Source of the DNA: JBBROS01 sp965260995
GTDB taxonomy: Bacteria > Pseudomonadota > Alphaproteobacteria > Acetobacterales > Acetobacteraceae
Direction of reading: 5' to 3'
DNA: 64,000 bases
NCBI GenBank assembly: GCA_965260995.1
Contig: CBDHCD010000001.1
Location: 186,001 to 250,000, forward strand
Shown here: piece by piece, positions 54,443-62,037 of the stretch
Layout of the letters: every line of letters begins with the position of its first letter
Numbering within the stretch: the first letter of the stretch is position 1
Program-made: the position numbers and the translations under genes
The notes under the pieces: model-generated
Seen by the model: the letters and a program-made list of their open reading frames with translations, nothing else
Databases searched by the model: none
What the model was told of the DNA's origin: nothing

Positions 54443-55914
54443 CGCGAGCTGCGGGCGAACCCGACGGCGCGATGAAGCAGAAGGTCGCGCGCGCGACCTT
54501 CTGGGCGGCGCTGGAGACCGCGGGCGCGCAAGGGGCGGCGTTCCTGTTCTTCGTCGTGTTCGCCCGGCTGCTCTCCCCCACCGAGTTCGGCGTCTACGCG
54601 CTCGGCATGGCCATCGTCGGCGCGGTCAACATGATCCTGTTCCAAGGCTTCGGCGACGGGCTGATCCAGGCCGAGCGGCTCGACGACGAGGCGACGTCCA
54701 CCGCGTTCTGGACCAACATGGGGCTTGCCGCCGCCATGGTCGGCTTGCTTCAGGCGCTGGCCTACGTCTCGACGGCGCTGTTCCACGAGCCGCTGCTCGC
54801 GCCGGTCATCCAGTGGCTCTCGCTGCTGTGCGTCCCGCGCGCCCTGGTCAGCATCCACTCGGCGCTGTTCCGCCGCACGCTCGACCTGCGCATCTTCGCG
54901 ATCCGCACCATTCTCGGCGCAGTCGCCGGAGGCCTGACCGGCGTCGCGCTCGCGCTCGCCGGAGCCGGCGTCTGGGCGCTGGTGGTCTCGCAATTCGTGC
55001 AATCCGTGCTGGTCGCGATCGTGATGTGGCGCGCGACCGACTGGCGGCCGCGCTTCCTGTTCTCGCGCGCCGCCTTCCTGAAGCTGTTCGGCTTCAGCCG
55101 GCACTTCATGGCCGCGAGCGTGATCAGCTCATGCATCGACGACCTCGGCAGCGTGCTGGTCGGCCTCAACATGAACCTGGTCGCGGTCGGCTACTACTCG
55201 GTCTCGCTGCGGGTGATGCGCGCGCTCATCATCCTCGTGATGACGCCGTTGCAACTGGTGATGATGCCGGCGCTGAGCCGCATCGCGCACGACCGTGGGC
55301 GGTTCGGCGCCGCCTATTCCGAGATGGTGCTGATGGCCAGCACGGTATGGCTCCCGGCCGCGGCGAGCCTCGGCCTCGCCGCCCCGGCGCTGATCCCGCT
55401 GGTGTTCGGGCCGCAATGGGCCGGCGCGGGCGGCGTGTTGCAGGCCATGAGCTTCGTCGCCTTGACCATGCCGCTCTGGACGTTCTCCGGCCAGGCGCTC
55501 TCGGCGCTCGGCCGCCCGGACGCGTTCGCCCGCATGGCCTACTGGCAGCTCGGGCTTTACTGCGTCGTCCTGCCGATCGCCGCGCAGTTCGGCGTCGTCG
55601 CCGTCGGCTGGGCCTGGGCCGGCCTCTCGGCGGTGATGGCTCCGATCTCGCTACGGTTGCTGCGGCGGCTCGCCGGGCTCGACACGCGGGTGCTGCTGGC
55701 CGCGAGCGCCCGGATCGCGCTGTGCGGCGTGGGCCTCGTCGCCGTGGCGCTCGGGGCCGAGCTGGCGCTGCCGCGCAGCCTATGGTCGCTCGGCCTGGCC
55801 GGACTTCTCGGCTTGGCGGCTTTCCTCGGGATGATGGACCGGGTCCTGCTGCCAGGCCACCTGGGCCGCTTGCTCGGCCTGGCGCGGCAGGCGGCCCCGG
55901 CCCATGCGGCATGA
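54439..55914 (+). CDS. Wzx-type polysaccharide flippase
   Basis: A 491-residue MOP-superfamily protein with 12-14 hydrophobic segments. It begins with KVARATFWAALETAGAQGAA and FARLLSPTEFGVYALGMAIV, the typical start of lipopolysaccharide-biosynthesis flippases, and contains FGDGLIQAERLDDEATSTAF and LVFGPQWAGAGGVLQAMSFV. It moves lipid-linked repeat units across the inner membrane. The GTG start overlaps the kinase stop (GTGA). Confidence 0.92.
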   Translation: MTRAAGEPDGAMKQKVARATFWAALETAGAQGAAFLFFVVFARLLSPTEFGVYALGMAIVGAVNMILFQGFGDGLIQAERLDDEATSTAFWTNMGLAAAMVGLLQALAYVSTALFHEPLLAPVIQWLSLLCVPRALVSIHSALFRRTLDLRIFAIRTILGAVAGGLTGVALALAGAGVWALVVSQFVQSVLVAIVMWRATDWRPRFLFSRAAFLKLFGFSRHFMAASVISSCIDDLGSVLVGLNMNLVAVGYYSVSLRVMRALIILVMTPLQLVMMPALSRIAHDRGRFGAAYSEMVLMASTVWLPAAASLGLAAPALIPLVFGPQWAGAGGVLQAMSFVALTMPLWTFSGQALSALGRPDAFARMAYWQLGLYCVVLPIAAQFGVVAVGWAWAGLSAVMAPISLRLLRRLAGLDTRVLLAASARIALCGVGLVAVALGAELALPRSLWSLGLAGLLGLAAFLGMMDRVLLPGHLGRLLGLARQAAPAHAA

Positions 55915-55923
55915 GGTGAGCGG

Positions 55924-56640
55924 ATGATCCCGAAGCTCCTGCATTACGTCTGGGTCGGCACCCCGCTGCCGGACCATCAACGGCGGCACATCGACACCTG
56001 GCGCCGGACCAACCCCGACTTCGAGATCATCCAGTGGGATGAGAGCAACATCGACTTCTCCCACGCGGCCGTGCGCGACGCCCATGCCCGGCGGCGATGG
56101 GCCAAGGTCGCCGACATCGCCCGGCTGATGGCCGTCCGGCAGCAGGGCGGCTTCTATCTTGACGTGGATTTTCACCTGTATCGGTCCCTGAACCCGCTTC
56201 GCGCGCATCCATGCGTCTTCGGCTTCCAGACCAAGGCCCCCGGCACGGACTGGGTCTCGAATGGCATGATCGGCGCGCAGCCCAGCCACTGGTTCATCGC
56301 CAAAGCGGTCGATCGCGTGCTGTCGATCCCCACCACGCCGTTCGGCTTCGATCGCCCGACCAAGTATGGGCCGAAGCTCGTGACCCGTCTGCTCATCGAG
56401 GAAGGGCTTGAAAGCTACGGCGCTGCCGGCGCGCAGGTGAGGGACGTGTTCGTCGCTCCCACGGAAGCGTTCTTCCCGTGGGCCTACGGCGAGGCGTTCC
56501 GAGAAGACTGCGTGACGCCCGCGAGCTACGGGATTCATTTGTGGGAGAAGTCGTGGGAACGGGAGCTGCCGGTTTGGGTGCGCGCGGGCCAGGTTGCCTT
56601 GAAGCAGGTTCGCAGGCTGCGCCGGGCGGCGCTCAGATAA
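55924..56640 (+). CDS. Family 32 glycosyltransferase (DXD sugar-binding)
   Basis: A 238-residue enzyme. It starts IPKLLHYVWVGTPLPDHQRR, the hallmark of GT32 capsular/mannosyl transferases, with TWRRTNPDFEIIQWDESNI and the nucleotide-sugar DXD motif in AVRQQGGFYLDVDFHLYRSL. The C-terminal HLWEKSWERELPVW is also family-typical. It follows the flippase by 9 bp and probably adds one sugar of the EPS repeat unit. Confidence 0.88.
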   Translation: MIPKLLHYVWVGTPLPDHQRRHIDTWRRTNPDFEIIQWDESNIDFSHAAVRDAHARRRWAKVADIARLMAVRQQGGFYLDVDFHLYRSLNPLRAHPCVFGFQTKAPGTDWVSNGMIGAQPSHWFIAKAVDRVLSIPTTPFGFDRPTKYGPKLVTRLLIEEGLESYGAAGAQVRDVFVAPTEAFFPWAYGEAFREDCVTPASYGIHLWEKSWERELPVWVRAGQVALKQVRRLRRAALR

Positions 56641-56654
56641 AACGTCGAACCAAG

Positions 56655-58334
56655 ATGGACCCGAACATGGCGTGCGTCACCGGCCGTGATGACGACGAAC
56701 CCCTCTCGTCAGCCGCCGCCCTGGCCGGGACCGCCGTCGGGCTTCAAGAGGGCGCGACCGTTGCCGCGGCCCCGCCGCCCTCTCTCGACGGACCGGCTGA
56801 TGCCGCCAGCAACGCACGTTGGTCGCGGGTCCATGCGCCGAAGGTCGTGCTGCCGTCGGTGTCCGGATGCTCGCCCCTGGGTCAGCGTCTGCAATCCACC
56901 CTTGAGCCTTTCGCGCGGCTCTCCTTCGGCGACGGCGCGCGTCCGGACGGGCGCGCATGGCGCCGGGCCGCAGGCCGGACCCTGCTGCGATGGTGGGATG
57001 ACGAGGCGTCGCCGGCACCCGGCTCGGACGCGCGCGCCGCGGCAGATGTCACCATTGACCTGCACGGAACGCGGGAGCCGGGGCCAGGAATTACGTGGCG
57101 CGTCGTCGACGCCGCCGGTGCGCCGCTGCTTCAGGCGTTCCACGGCTTGCACGGGTGCCATCGCGCGCCCTGGACCGCCTCGCTGCACGTGGTTGAAACC
57201 AGCTTGGACGACCCGGACGGGCGGGTCATCGCGGAGGCGCACGTCTCGAGCGTCGCGCCCTACGGCGGTCTGCTCGACACGCTGGGCGCGACCGCGGCCA
57301 CGATGCTGCGCCGAGCGGTTCAGGCCCGGTTCCCGTCGGAACAGGGCCCTGTGCTGGCGCCCCCGCGCCGGTGGACGCCCGCCACGCCGCCCGCGCCCCG
57401 GGCCTGGCCCATCGCCCGCGCCCATGTCGCGAGCAAGGCGCATTGGCTGCGGTCGCGTCTCGGCGGGGACACCTACGGGATCGCCAGGCTGCGACAGTCG
57501 CCTGAAAGCTTCTTGTCGAGCGCCGTGCTGTCCCCGGCCCGATGGCTGCAAGTTCCGGCGAAGCAAGGCTTCGTTGCTGATCCGTTCTTCTGGCCCGGCA
57601 GGCCCGGCGTCGTCCTCTGCGAGGCCTACTCGCATCAAACTGGCTTGGGGCGCATCGCCGCTTTCGCGTTGGACCAACCGGGCAACAGCGTCGACAGCTT
57701 CGACGTGCTGCGCACGGGACGGCACCTGTCGTATCCGTTCGCCTGGATCGAGGACGGCCGGGCATTCTGCCTGCCAGAGATGGCGGCGGAGCGGCGCCAG
57801 GTGTTGTTCGAGCTCGGTGACGACGGCGCGGCGCGGCCGGTCTGCGTCGTCGCGGACGACGTGGCCATGGCCGACCCCACGCTCATGCGTCACGACGGCC
57901 TTTACTGGATCTATTACTCCGACGGCGACATCGGCACCTATGACACGCTCTGCCTGCTCTTCGCCGAGCGCCTGGGCGGCCCCTGGAGGCGGCATCCGGG
58001 CAATCCGGTCAAGGTGGACGTCCGCTCGTCGCGGCCGGGCGGCACGCCGTTCCAGGTCGCGGGACGCTTGTTCCGGCCGGCGCAGGATTGCTCAAAGGCG
58101 TATGGCAGCGCGTTGGCCATCAACCACGTGGTCCGCTGTTCCCCGTCGGACTATGCCGAGGAGACCGTCGCCAAGCTTCTGCCTGATCCGAGCGGCCCAT
58201 TCCCGGATGGCCTCCATACCTTGGCGGTTGAGGGAGACCAGGCGTTGATAGACGGTAAGCGAGTCTCTTATCACCCAATCATTGCTTTGCAAAAACTGAA
58301 AAGACGGGCAAAGATGCTGGTAACTGGAAATTAA
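56655..58334 (+). CDS. GINT1-like (glucosamine inositolphosphorylceramide transferase N-terminal domain) protein
   Basis: A 559-residue protein with a variable N-terminal half (~1-290) and a C-terminal five-bladed-propeller domain resembling GH43 and the N-terminal domain of plant GINT1: FVADPFFWPGRPGVVLCEAY, GRIAAFALDQ, HLSYPFAWIEDGRAFCLPEM, VAMADPTLMRHDGLYWIYYS and GRLFRPAQDCSKAYGSALAI. Bacterial members sit in surface-polysaccharide loci, some with a formyltransferase domain, and are presumed sugar transferases. Residues 130-230 look like a GINT-associated helper with no named domain. It starts 14 bp after the GT32 gene. The start could also be ATG 56667. Confidence 0.7.
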   Translation: MDPNMACVTGRDDDEPLSSAAALAGTAVGLQEGATVAAAPPPSLDGPADAASNARWSRVHAPKVVLPSVSGCSPLGQRLQSTLEPFARLSFGDGARPDGRAWRRAAGRTLLRWWDDEASPAPGSDARAAADVTIDLHGTREPGPGITWRVVDAAGAPLLQAFHGLHGCHRAPWTASLHVVETSLDDPDGRVIAEAHVSSVAPYGGLLDTLGATAATMLRRAVQARFPSEQGPVLAPPRRWTPATPPAPRAWPIARAHVASKAHWLRSRLGGDTYGIARLRQSPESFLSSAVLSPARWLQVPAKQGFVADPFFWPGRPGVVLCEAYSHQTGLGRIAAFALDQPGNSVDSFDVLRTGRHLSYPFAWIEDGRAFCLPEMAAERRQVLFELGDDGAARPVCVVADDVAMADPTLMRHDGLYWIYYSDGDIGTYDTLCLLFAERLGGPWRRHPGNPVKVDVRSSRPGGTPFQVAGRLFRPAQDCSKAYGSALAINHVVRCSPSDYAEETVAKLLPDPSGPFPDGLHTLAVEGDQALIDGKRVSYHPIIALQKLKRRAKMLVTGN

Positions 58335-58461
58335 AGAGCCAAATAAGAGCGTATTGTGCCAACATCCTGTGTTAGTAGTGCCAACACGTTTCAAAGTATA
58401 AAAAGTAAATTTTATATTAACGTTGCTTTTTCTCGAAGAGCGGATATAGTTCGGAACTGTT
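58335..58461 (+). promoter_or_regulatory. AT-rich promoter of the LuxR-type gene with direct repeats
   Basis: One of the few AT-rich stretches in the window. GTGCCAACA occurs at 58356-58364 and 58378-58386, a 22-bp spacing (two helical turns). GTGTT at 58370-58374 and AACAC at 58383-58387 also form an inverted pair overlapping the second copy. This looks like an operator, perhaps for the downstream regulator itself. TATAAAAAGTAAATTTTATATT follows as the likely core promoter region. Confidence 0.45.
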
Positions 58462-59163
58462 ATGGATATTCTCATCGTGAGTCATTCCCGGTTCCTCCGT
58501 GAGGCCTTGGCAGACAGCCTGGCCCCGATCAATATTCGAAGCGCCATCGCGACAGCGGGTCTAGGCCACCCTTCATGGCCCTGCGTCACCACCCCATTGC
58601 TTCTTCTGCTTTTCGCCGAGACCAGCGATGGAGTGCCACTCGTCATCAATTTTCGCAAAGCTCATCCACAGACGAGCGTTTGCGTCATGGCATTGAAGAA
58701 CTGTGACAGTGAGTTCATAGAATGGGCCAGCATCGGCATCGCCGGCTACATTGAGGCGGACACGCCTCGTGAGCGCGTTATCGCGACGATCGCCCGAATC
58801 GTTCAGGGCGACATCATCTACCCGGATCACCTGTCCAACCTATTGCTGACTTACTTGGCGCGCCGGTCACCGGTCAGTCGCCACAGGTCCAATATCGAGC
58901 AGCTCACCGCGCGCGAGCGTGACATCATCGGGCTGCTCGCGGACGGACAGGCCAACAAGCAGATCGCCCATCGGCTCGGGATCGCCGACGCGACGGTCAA
59001 GAACCACGTGCACAGCATCCTGGAGAAGCTTAACCTGCGCAGCCGCGGCGAAGCGGCGGCCTATTTCCGCAACTCCCTGCATTACGTCGCGCCCACCATG
59101 CACGAGTTGCAAAGCCCACCCCCGCTTCATGGCGCCGCCAAACAGCTGTCGCGCTCAGCGTGA
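58462..59163 (+). CDS. LuxR/NarL-type regulator with a degenerate receiver
   Basis: A 233-residue regulator. The C-terminal HTH (~148-205) is intact: QLTARERDIIGLLADGQANK, IAHRLGIADATVKNHVHSIL and KLNLRSRGEAAAYF. The N-terminal receiver-like domain lacks the key residues: the acidic pair is replaced in ILIVSHSRFLREAL, the phospho-acceptor region reads LLLLLFAETSDG, and the conserved Lys is Glu in IAGYIEADTPRERV. So phosphorylation is unlikely; control may be by dimerisation, ligand or abundance. It follows the EPS genes after a 127-bp promoter-like gap and probably regulates them. Confidence 0.88.
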   Translation: MDILIVSHSRFLREALADSLAPINIRSAIATAGLGHPSWPCVTTPLLLLLFAETSDGVPLVINFRKAHPQTSVCVMALKNCDSEFIEWASIGIAGYIEADTPRERVIATIARIVQGDIIYPDHLSNLLLTYLARRSPVSRHRSNIEQLTARERDIIGLLADGQANKQIAHRLGIADATVKNHVHSILEKLNLRSRGEAAAYFRNSLHYVAPTMHELQSPPPLHGAAKQLSRSA

Positions 59164-59166
59164 ACG

Positions 59167-60312
59167 TCAGGAAATGGCCCGGCCACCGGGGGCGAGCAGG
59201 TCCTCCGCCGGGCGAGCCTGTCCCATGGCAGGTCGCCGCGTTTGGGCGGCGGCGCGCGTGCGGGCGCGATCGAGCCAGCTTTCGGCCGCCAGTGCGGCGT
59301 GGCCGATTACCGTGCGTGCGCCGGAATAGGCAGCCAACTCCGTCTGCGCGTTGGCGAATTTGAGTTTGTAGCTCTCATCACCGCAGAGAAAATCGATCTC
59401 GCGGCGTCCTGTGTCGAACGCCCACATGATGTGCTCCGCCAGCACGACCGTGCCGGGCGAGGCACGGTCGAATCGCGGGTCGAAAGCGGAGAAGAACACG
59501 GCGGTCCGGTCCTCGTAGAGGATGCTGACCAGCCCGGCCACGAGGGCGTCATCGCAATTCAGGCTGAAAACCTGCAAAACGCCTTGTCGCTGCAGGCTGG
59601 ACGCCAGGTGGCGCAAGGTCCGCGCGTCATCGTCCAACAAACGGTTGCGCCGGCCCGTGGCGACGAGCCAAGCTCGCTTCAACTGGATCATCCGGTCAAG
59701 TTTGCCATCCACGCGATCGCTCACGTGCAGCGAGACGGCGCCGCTCTCTTCGATGATGCGCTTGCCGCGCGTATGATTGTTGCGCGCCTTCTTGGACAGG
59801 CCGCGAAACCACTCGCCGCCAGTCTGGCCAGGGTTGCGGACCTGCAAGGTCCGCTCGCTGCGCCGGTTCGGGCGGAGGGCGCATGATCCGCCTTGTGTCT
59901 CGCCGGTGAGGAACCGAATGGTGGCGCCTGGCGCGACATGGCTCAGGTAGCTCACGTGAAACCCGCCGGCGTCCGACATCGCGTTCCAGGCGCATTCGAC
60001 TGCCGGCCGCGCCAGCGGCCCGGCGATCGCGTCGCTGTAGTCGTTGCACTCCTTCGCAAGCCATTCGAGCACCGGCAGCCCTCGATAGCGCCGGATGACG
60101 CACGGGATCGCTGCCGCCAGCGTGCCGCCGTCCCAGCACAATCCAACGTGCAAGCGAAAGCCACGCTCGGAGCCTTGGGCTGCCCGCCACGCGCTCAACC
60201 AGTCATGGCTTTGGAACACGTCCCGTCGGGTTTGCCGCCAAAGCGCGTCCCAGGCCGGGCCGATCTCCTCGAACCGGGATGGGGACGTCACGACCTCCGC
60301 CCGAAGCGTCAC
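59167..60312 (-). CDS. CelD/BcsL-type GNAT acyltransferase (FemAB-like)
   Basis: A 381-residue protein of the acetyltransferase_6 family. N-terminal FEEIGPAWDALWRQTRRDVF and QSHDWLSAWRAA, central SKKARNNHTRGKRIIEESGA, then the acyl-CoA-fold part VFSLNCDDALVAGLVSILYE, TAVFFSAFDPRFDRASPGTV and FLCGDESYKLKFANAQTELA. CelD/BcsL-like proteins are found in cellulose and EPS clusters and may acylate the polymer or a lipid. A GTG start overlaps the stop of the hydroxylase gene upstream (GTGA), so the pair is coupled. Convergent with the LuxR gene. Confidence 0.82.
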   Translation of the reverse strand: MTLRAEVVTSPSRFEEIGPAWDALWRQTRRDVFQSHDWLSAWRAAQGSERGFRLHVGLCWDGGTLAAAIPCVIRRYRGLPVLEWLAKECNDYSDAIAGPLARPAVECAWNAMSDAGGFHVSYLSHVAPGATIRFLTGETQGGSCALRPNRRSERTLQVRNPGQTGGEWFRGLSKKARNNHTRGKRIIEESGAVSLHVSDRVDGKLDRMIQLKRAWLVATGRRNRLLDDDARTLRHLASSLQRQGVLQVFSLNCDDALVAGLVSILYEDRTAVFFSAFDPRFDRASPGTVVLAEHIMWAFDTGRREIDFLCGDESYKLKFANAQTELAAYSGARTVIGHAALAAESWLDRARTRAAAQTRRPAMGQARPAEDLLAPGGRAIS

Positions 60313-61325
60313 CTATTGCCATCCGGCTGGATGGAGTTCGCCTGCGCATAGGTTGAAGCCGTGCGCGACAGGCGTGGGAGGCGAACGTGCTGTGCCATCC
60401 GCCGCAAGGGCAGCAGGTAAAGGCCGCGGAGCGAACGATAGTCCTCGGCTTCCCGGTTCATCAGGCCGAACTCGAAGCTCTCGTCCGGCTTGGGCGGCAT
60501 CAGTGTCCCGAACAGGCGATCCCAGACGGTCAGCATGAGGCCGAAGTTGCGGTCGTAGTGCGCCGGATCAACGCTGTGATGCAACTGATGATAGTGGGGG
60601 CAGAGCAACACGGCGTTCAGGGTGCGGCCGAAGGAGATCTTCAGGTGGGTATGGCGCACGAAATCCATCATGATGATGTTGCGCAGGACGTAGACGTTGA
60701 TCCCGAGCACCGTCAGCTCGACCGGGTTGAACGCGAAGAACAGCCAGATGCCGTAGACCGGTCCGGTCAGCAGCCCGTCCCAGACCTTGTTCATTATCTC
60801 GTCGAGCGGGTGGACGCGATCCTTCGTCGTGCCAACCATCACCTCGGCCGAGTGATGCACCTTGTGCAGCTCCCACAGGATCGGCCAGCGATGCTGCATC
60901 GCGTGGTAAAGGTAATATGACAGGTCATAGACGAGCAGCATCGAGACGGTGAACAGGATCAGGATCCAGACACTTGGCTCGGTCTTCGGCAGGTTGGCGT
61001 GGCCGAACACGGCCTGCAAGCCGGCATTGACCGCGTAGCCCGCCGACGCCGCGACCGTGATGCCGGCAGGAAGCGCCAAAGGCAGCATGACCAGCTTGCG
61101 CGTGATCCAGAACAACGCGTCGGTGCGGGCGGAGGGATGCGTCAGGATCGGTGCCGGGAGCGCGAAAGCAGCGAAGCCGCGCAACGTTCGCGGATGATCC
61201 GACCTCAGGAAGACGACGATCGCCGAGATCAGGATCGACGCCCCTAGCAGTCCAGCAGCGATCACGGACGGCCAGCTAAGGCGTCTCTCAATGCTTTGCA
61301 GCACGGACATCGCCGTCTGCTCCAT
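60309..61325 (-). CDS. Sterol desaturase / fatty acid hydroxylase family membrane enzyme
   Basis: A 338-residue integral membrane di-iron enzyme. The histidine boxes are all present: YYLYHAMQHRWPILWELHKV with HHSAE just after, an HTHLKISFG histidine, and PHYHQLHHSVDPAHYDRNFG. Four hydrophobic segments precede or separate them. Members hydroxylate or desaturate lipids (fatty acids, carotenoids, hopanoid-like substrates). Coupled to a CelD-like acyltransferase, it may modify a lipid precursor used in the envelope; the substrate is unknown. Confidence 0.88.
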   Translation of the reverse strand: MEQTAMSVLQSIERRLSWPSVIAAGLLGASILISAIVVFLRSDHPRTLRGFAAFALPAPILTHPSARTDALFWITRKLVMLPLALPAGITVAASAGYAVNAGLQAVFGHANLPKTEPSVWILILFTVSMLLVYDLSYYLYHAMQHRWPILWELHKVHHSAEVMVGTTKDRVHPLDEIMNKVWDGLLTGPVYGIWLFFAFNPVELTVLGINVYVLRNIIMMDFVRHTHLKISFGRTLNAVLLCPHYHQLHHSVDPAHYDRNFGLMLTVWDRLFGTLMPPKPDESFEFGLMNREAEDYRSLRGLYLLPLRRMAQHVRLPRLSRTASTYAQANSIQPDGNR

Positions 61326-61671
61326 AAAGCCAATTCCTTTTTTCTGACCTATGTCTTACCATATCGTTGATGTTTGGTTATGAGCCGATTGATCTAGTTC
61401 GTGCGGTGCAGGTTGCTGTTAACGTCGTGGAACGCATACCTTTTAGTGTCGATCCAAGTGTCCATCCTGGCTCATGCCGGGTCTTGATGGTGTTTGGGTT
61501 CGGCAAGGCCTGGCTGAATCGGGTTGCTGATGTGGACTGTTGAGAGCAGGTGCCGCTACGATCTAGGCAAGCGGCCCGGCTTGCCTGGCCTGGCCTGGCC
61601 TGGCCTGGCCTGGCCTGGCCTGGCCTGGCGAATAAGGAATGGGTTTGTATTTACCTAACAATAGTCCTGAG
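61326..61671. other. Intergenic region with a microsatellite and the cut-off end of an NmrA-type gene
   Basis: About 345 bp between the hydroxylase gene and an IS701-like element. The part near 61326-61400 should hold the hydroxylase promoter. A run of nine CCTGG units lies at 61584-61629. Codons at 61651-61671 appear to be the original 3' end of the NmrA-type gene displaced by the insertion. Confidence 0.55.
61584..61629. repeat. (CCTGG)9 pentanucleotide microsatellite
   Basis: Nine uninterrupted copies of CCTGG plus one extra base. Five-base units change the reading frame when copy number changes. Each unit is also a CCWGG methylation-type site. It lies ~20 bp from the displaced stop of the NmrA-type gene and ~260 bp upstream of the hydroxylase gene start. 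Confidence 0.95.
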
Positions 61672-61692
61672 CTCGACTTTGGCCATTTCCGG

Positions 61693-62025
61693 TCATGCGT
61701 TGATCCAGAAATGCGGCTCGGAGGCGATGTGTTCGAGGGCTTCGTTAAGCGGCATGGCCGCGATGCCGAACGGCCCTGAGGCGCCCCAGCGCTGGCCGTT
61801 CCACCAAAGCACCTGCATCTTGTCGGCGTCCCCGGTCGGCTTGAGCCTGGCAAGCGGCGCGCCGGTGCGTTGGCTCATGAGCGAATAGCCGCGCCCTGCC
61901 TTGTGCACCGCGACGCCGCCGCCGCGGGCTTGGTTGAATGCCTCGATGCGCTCCCACAGGGGTCGCTGGCCGGCACGGTTGATCCTTCTGGCGCGTATGG
62001 AGTTGTCGGGCGGCAACGACACCAC
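61693..62025 (-). CDS. Small hypothetical passenger protein of the IS701-like element
   Basis: A 110-residue protein divergent from the transposase and inside the same inverted repeats. Its second half is well-folded-looking: GRGYSLMSQRTGAPLARLKP, KMQVLWWNGQRWGASGPFG and LNEALEHIASEPHFWINA. This W-rich beta pattern recurs in small proteins of unknown function found next to transposases and elsewhere. It starts at one of two adjacent GTG codons (62025 or 62028), with no good ribosome binding site, and ends 3 bp from the inverted repeat. Function unknown. Confidence 0.6.
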   Translation of the reverse strand: MVSLPPDNSIRARRINRAGQRPLWERIEAFNQARGGGVAVHKAGRGYSLMSQRTGAPLARLKPTGDADKMQVLWWNGQRWGASGPFGIAAMPLNEALEHIASEPHFWINA

Positions 62026-62037
62026 TGCGAGGCCACC

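Noticed and set aside
59952..59962. TCACGTGAAAC, a partial parS-like match
   Set aside because: Only one arm and the core match, and it lies inside the CelD-like coding sequence; not a full parS.
61550..61888. Plus-strand ORF with AWPGL repeats over the CCTGG tract
   Set aside because: Coding appearance comes from the microsatellite; it has no ribosome binding site and runs across the IS end.
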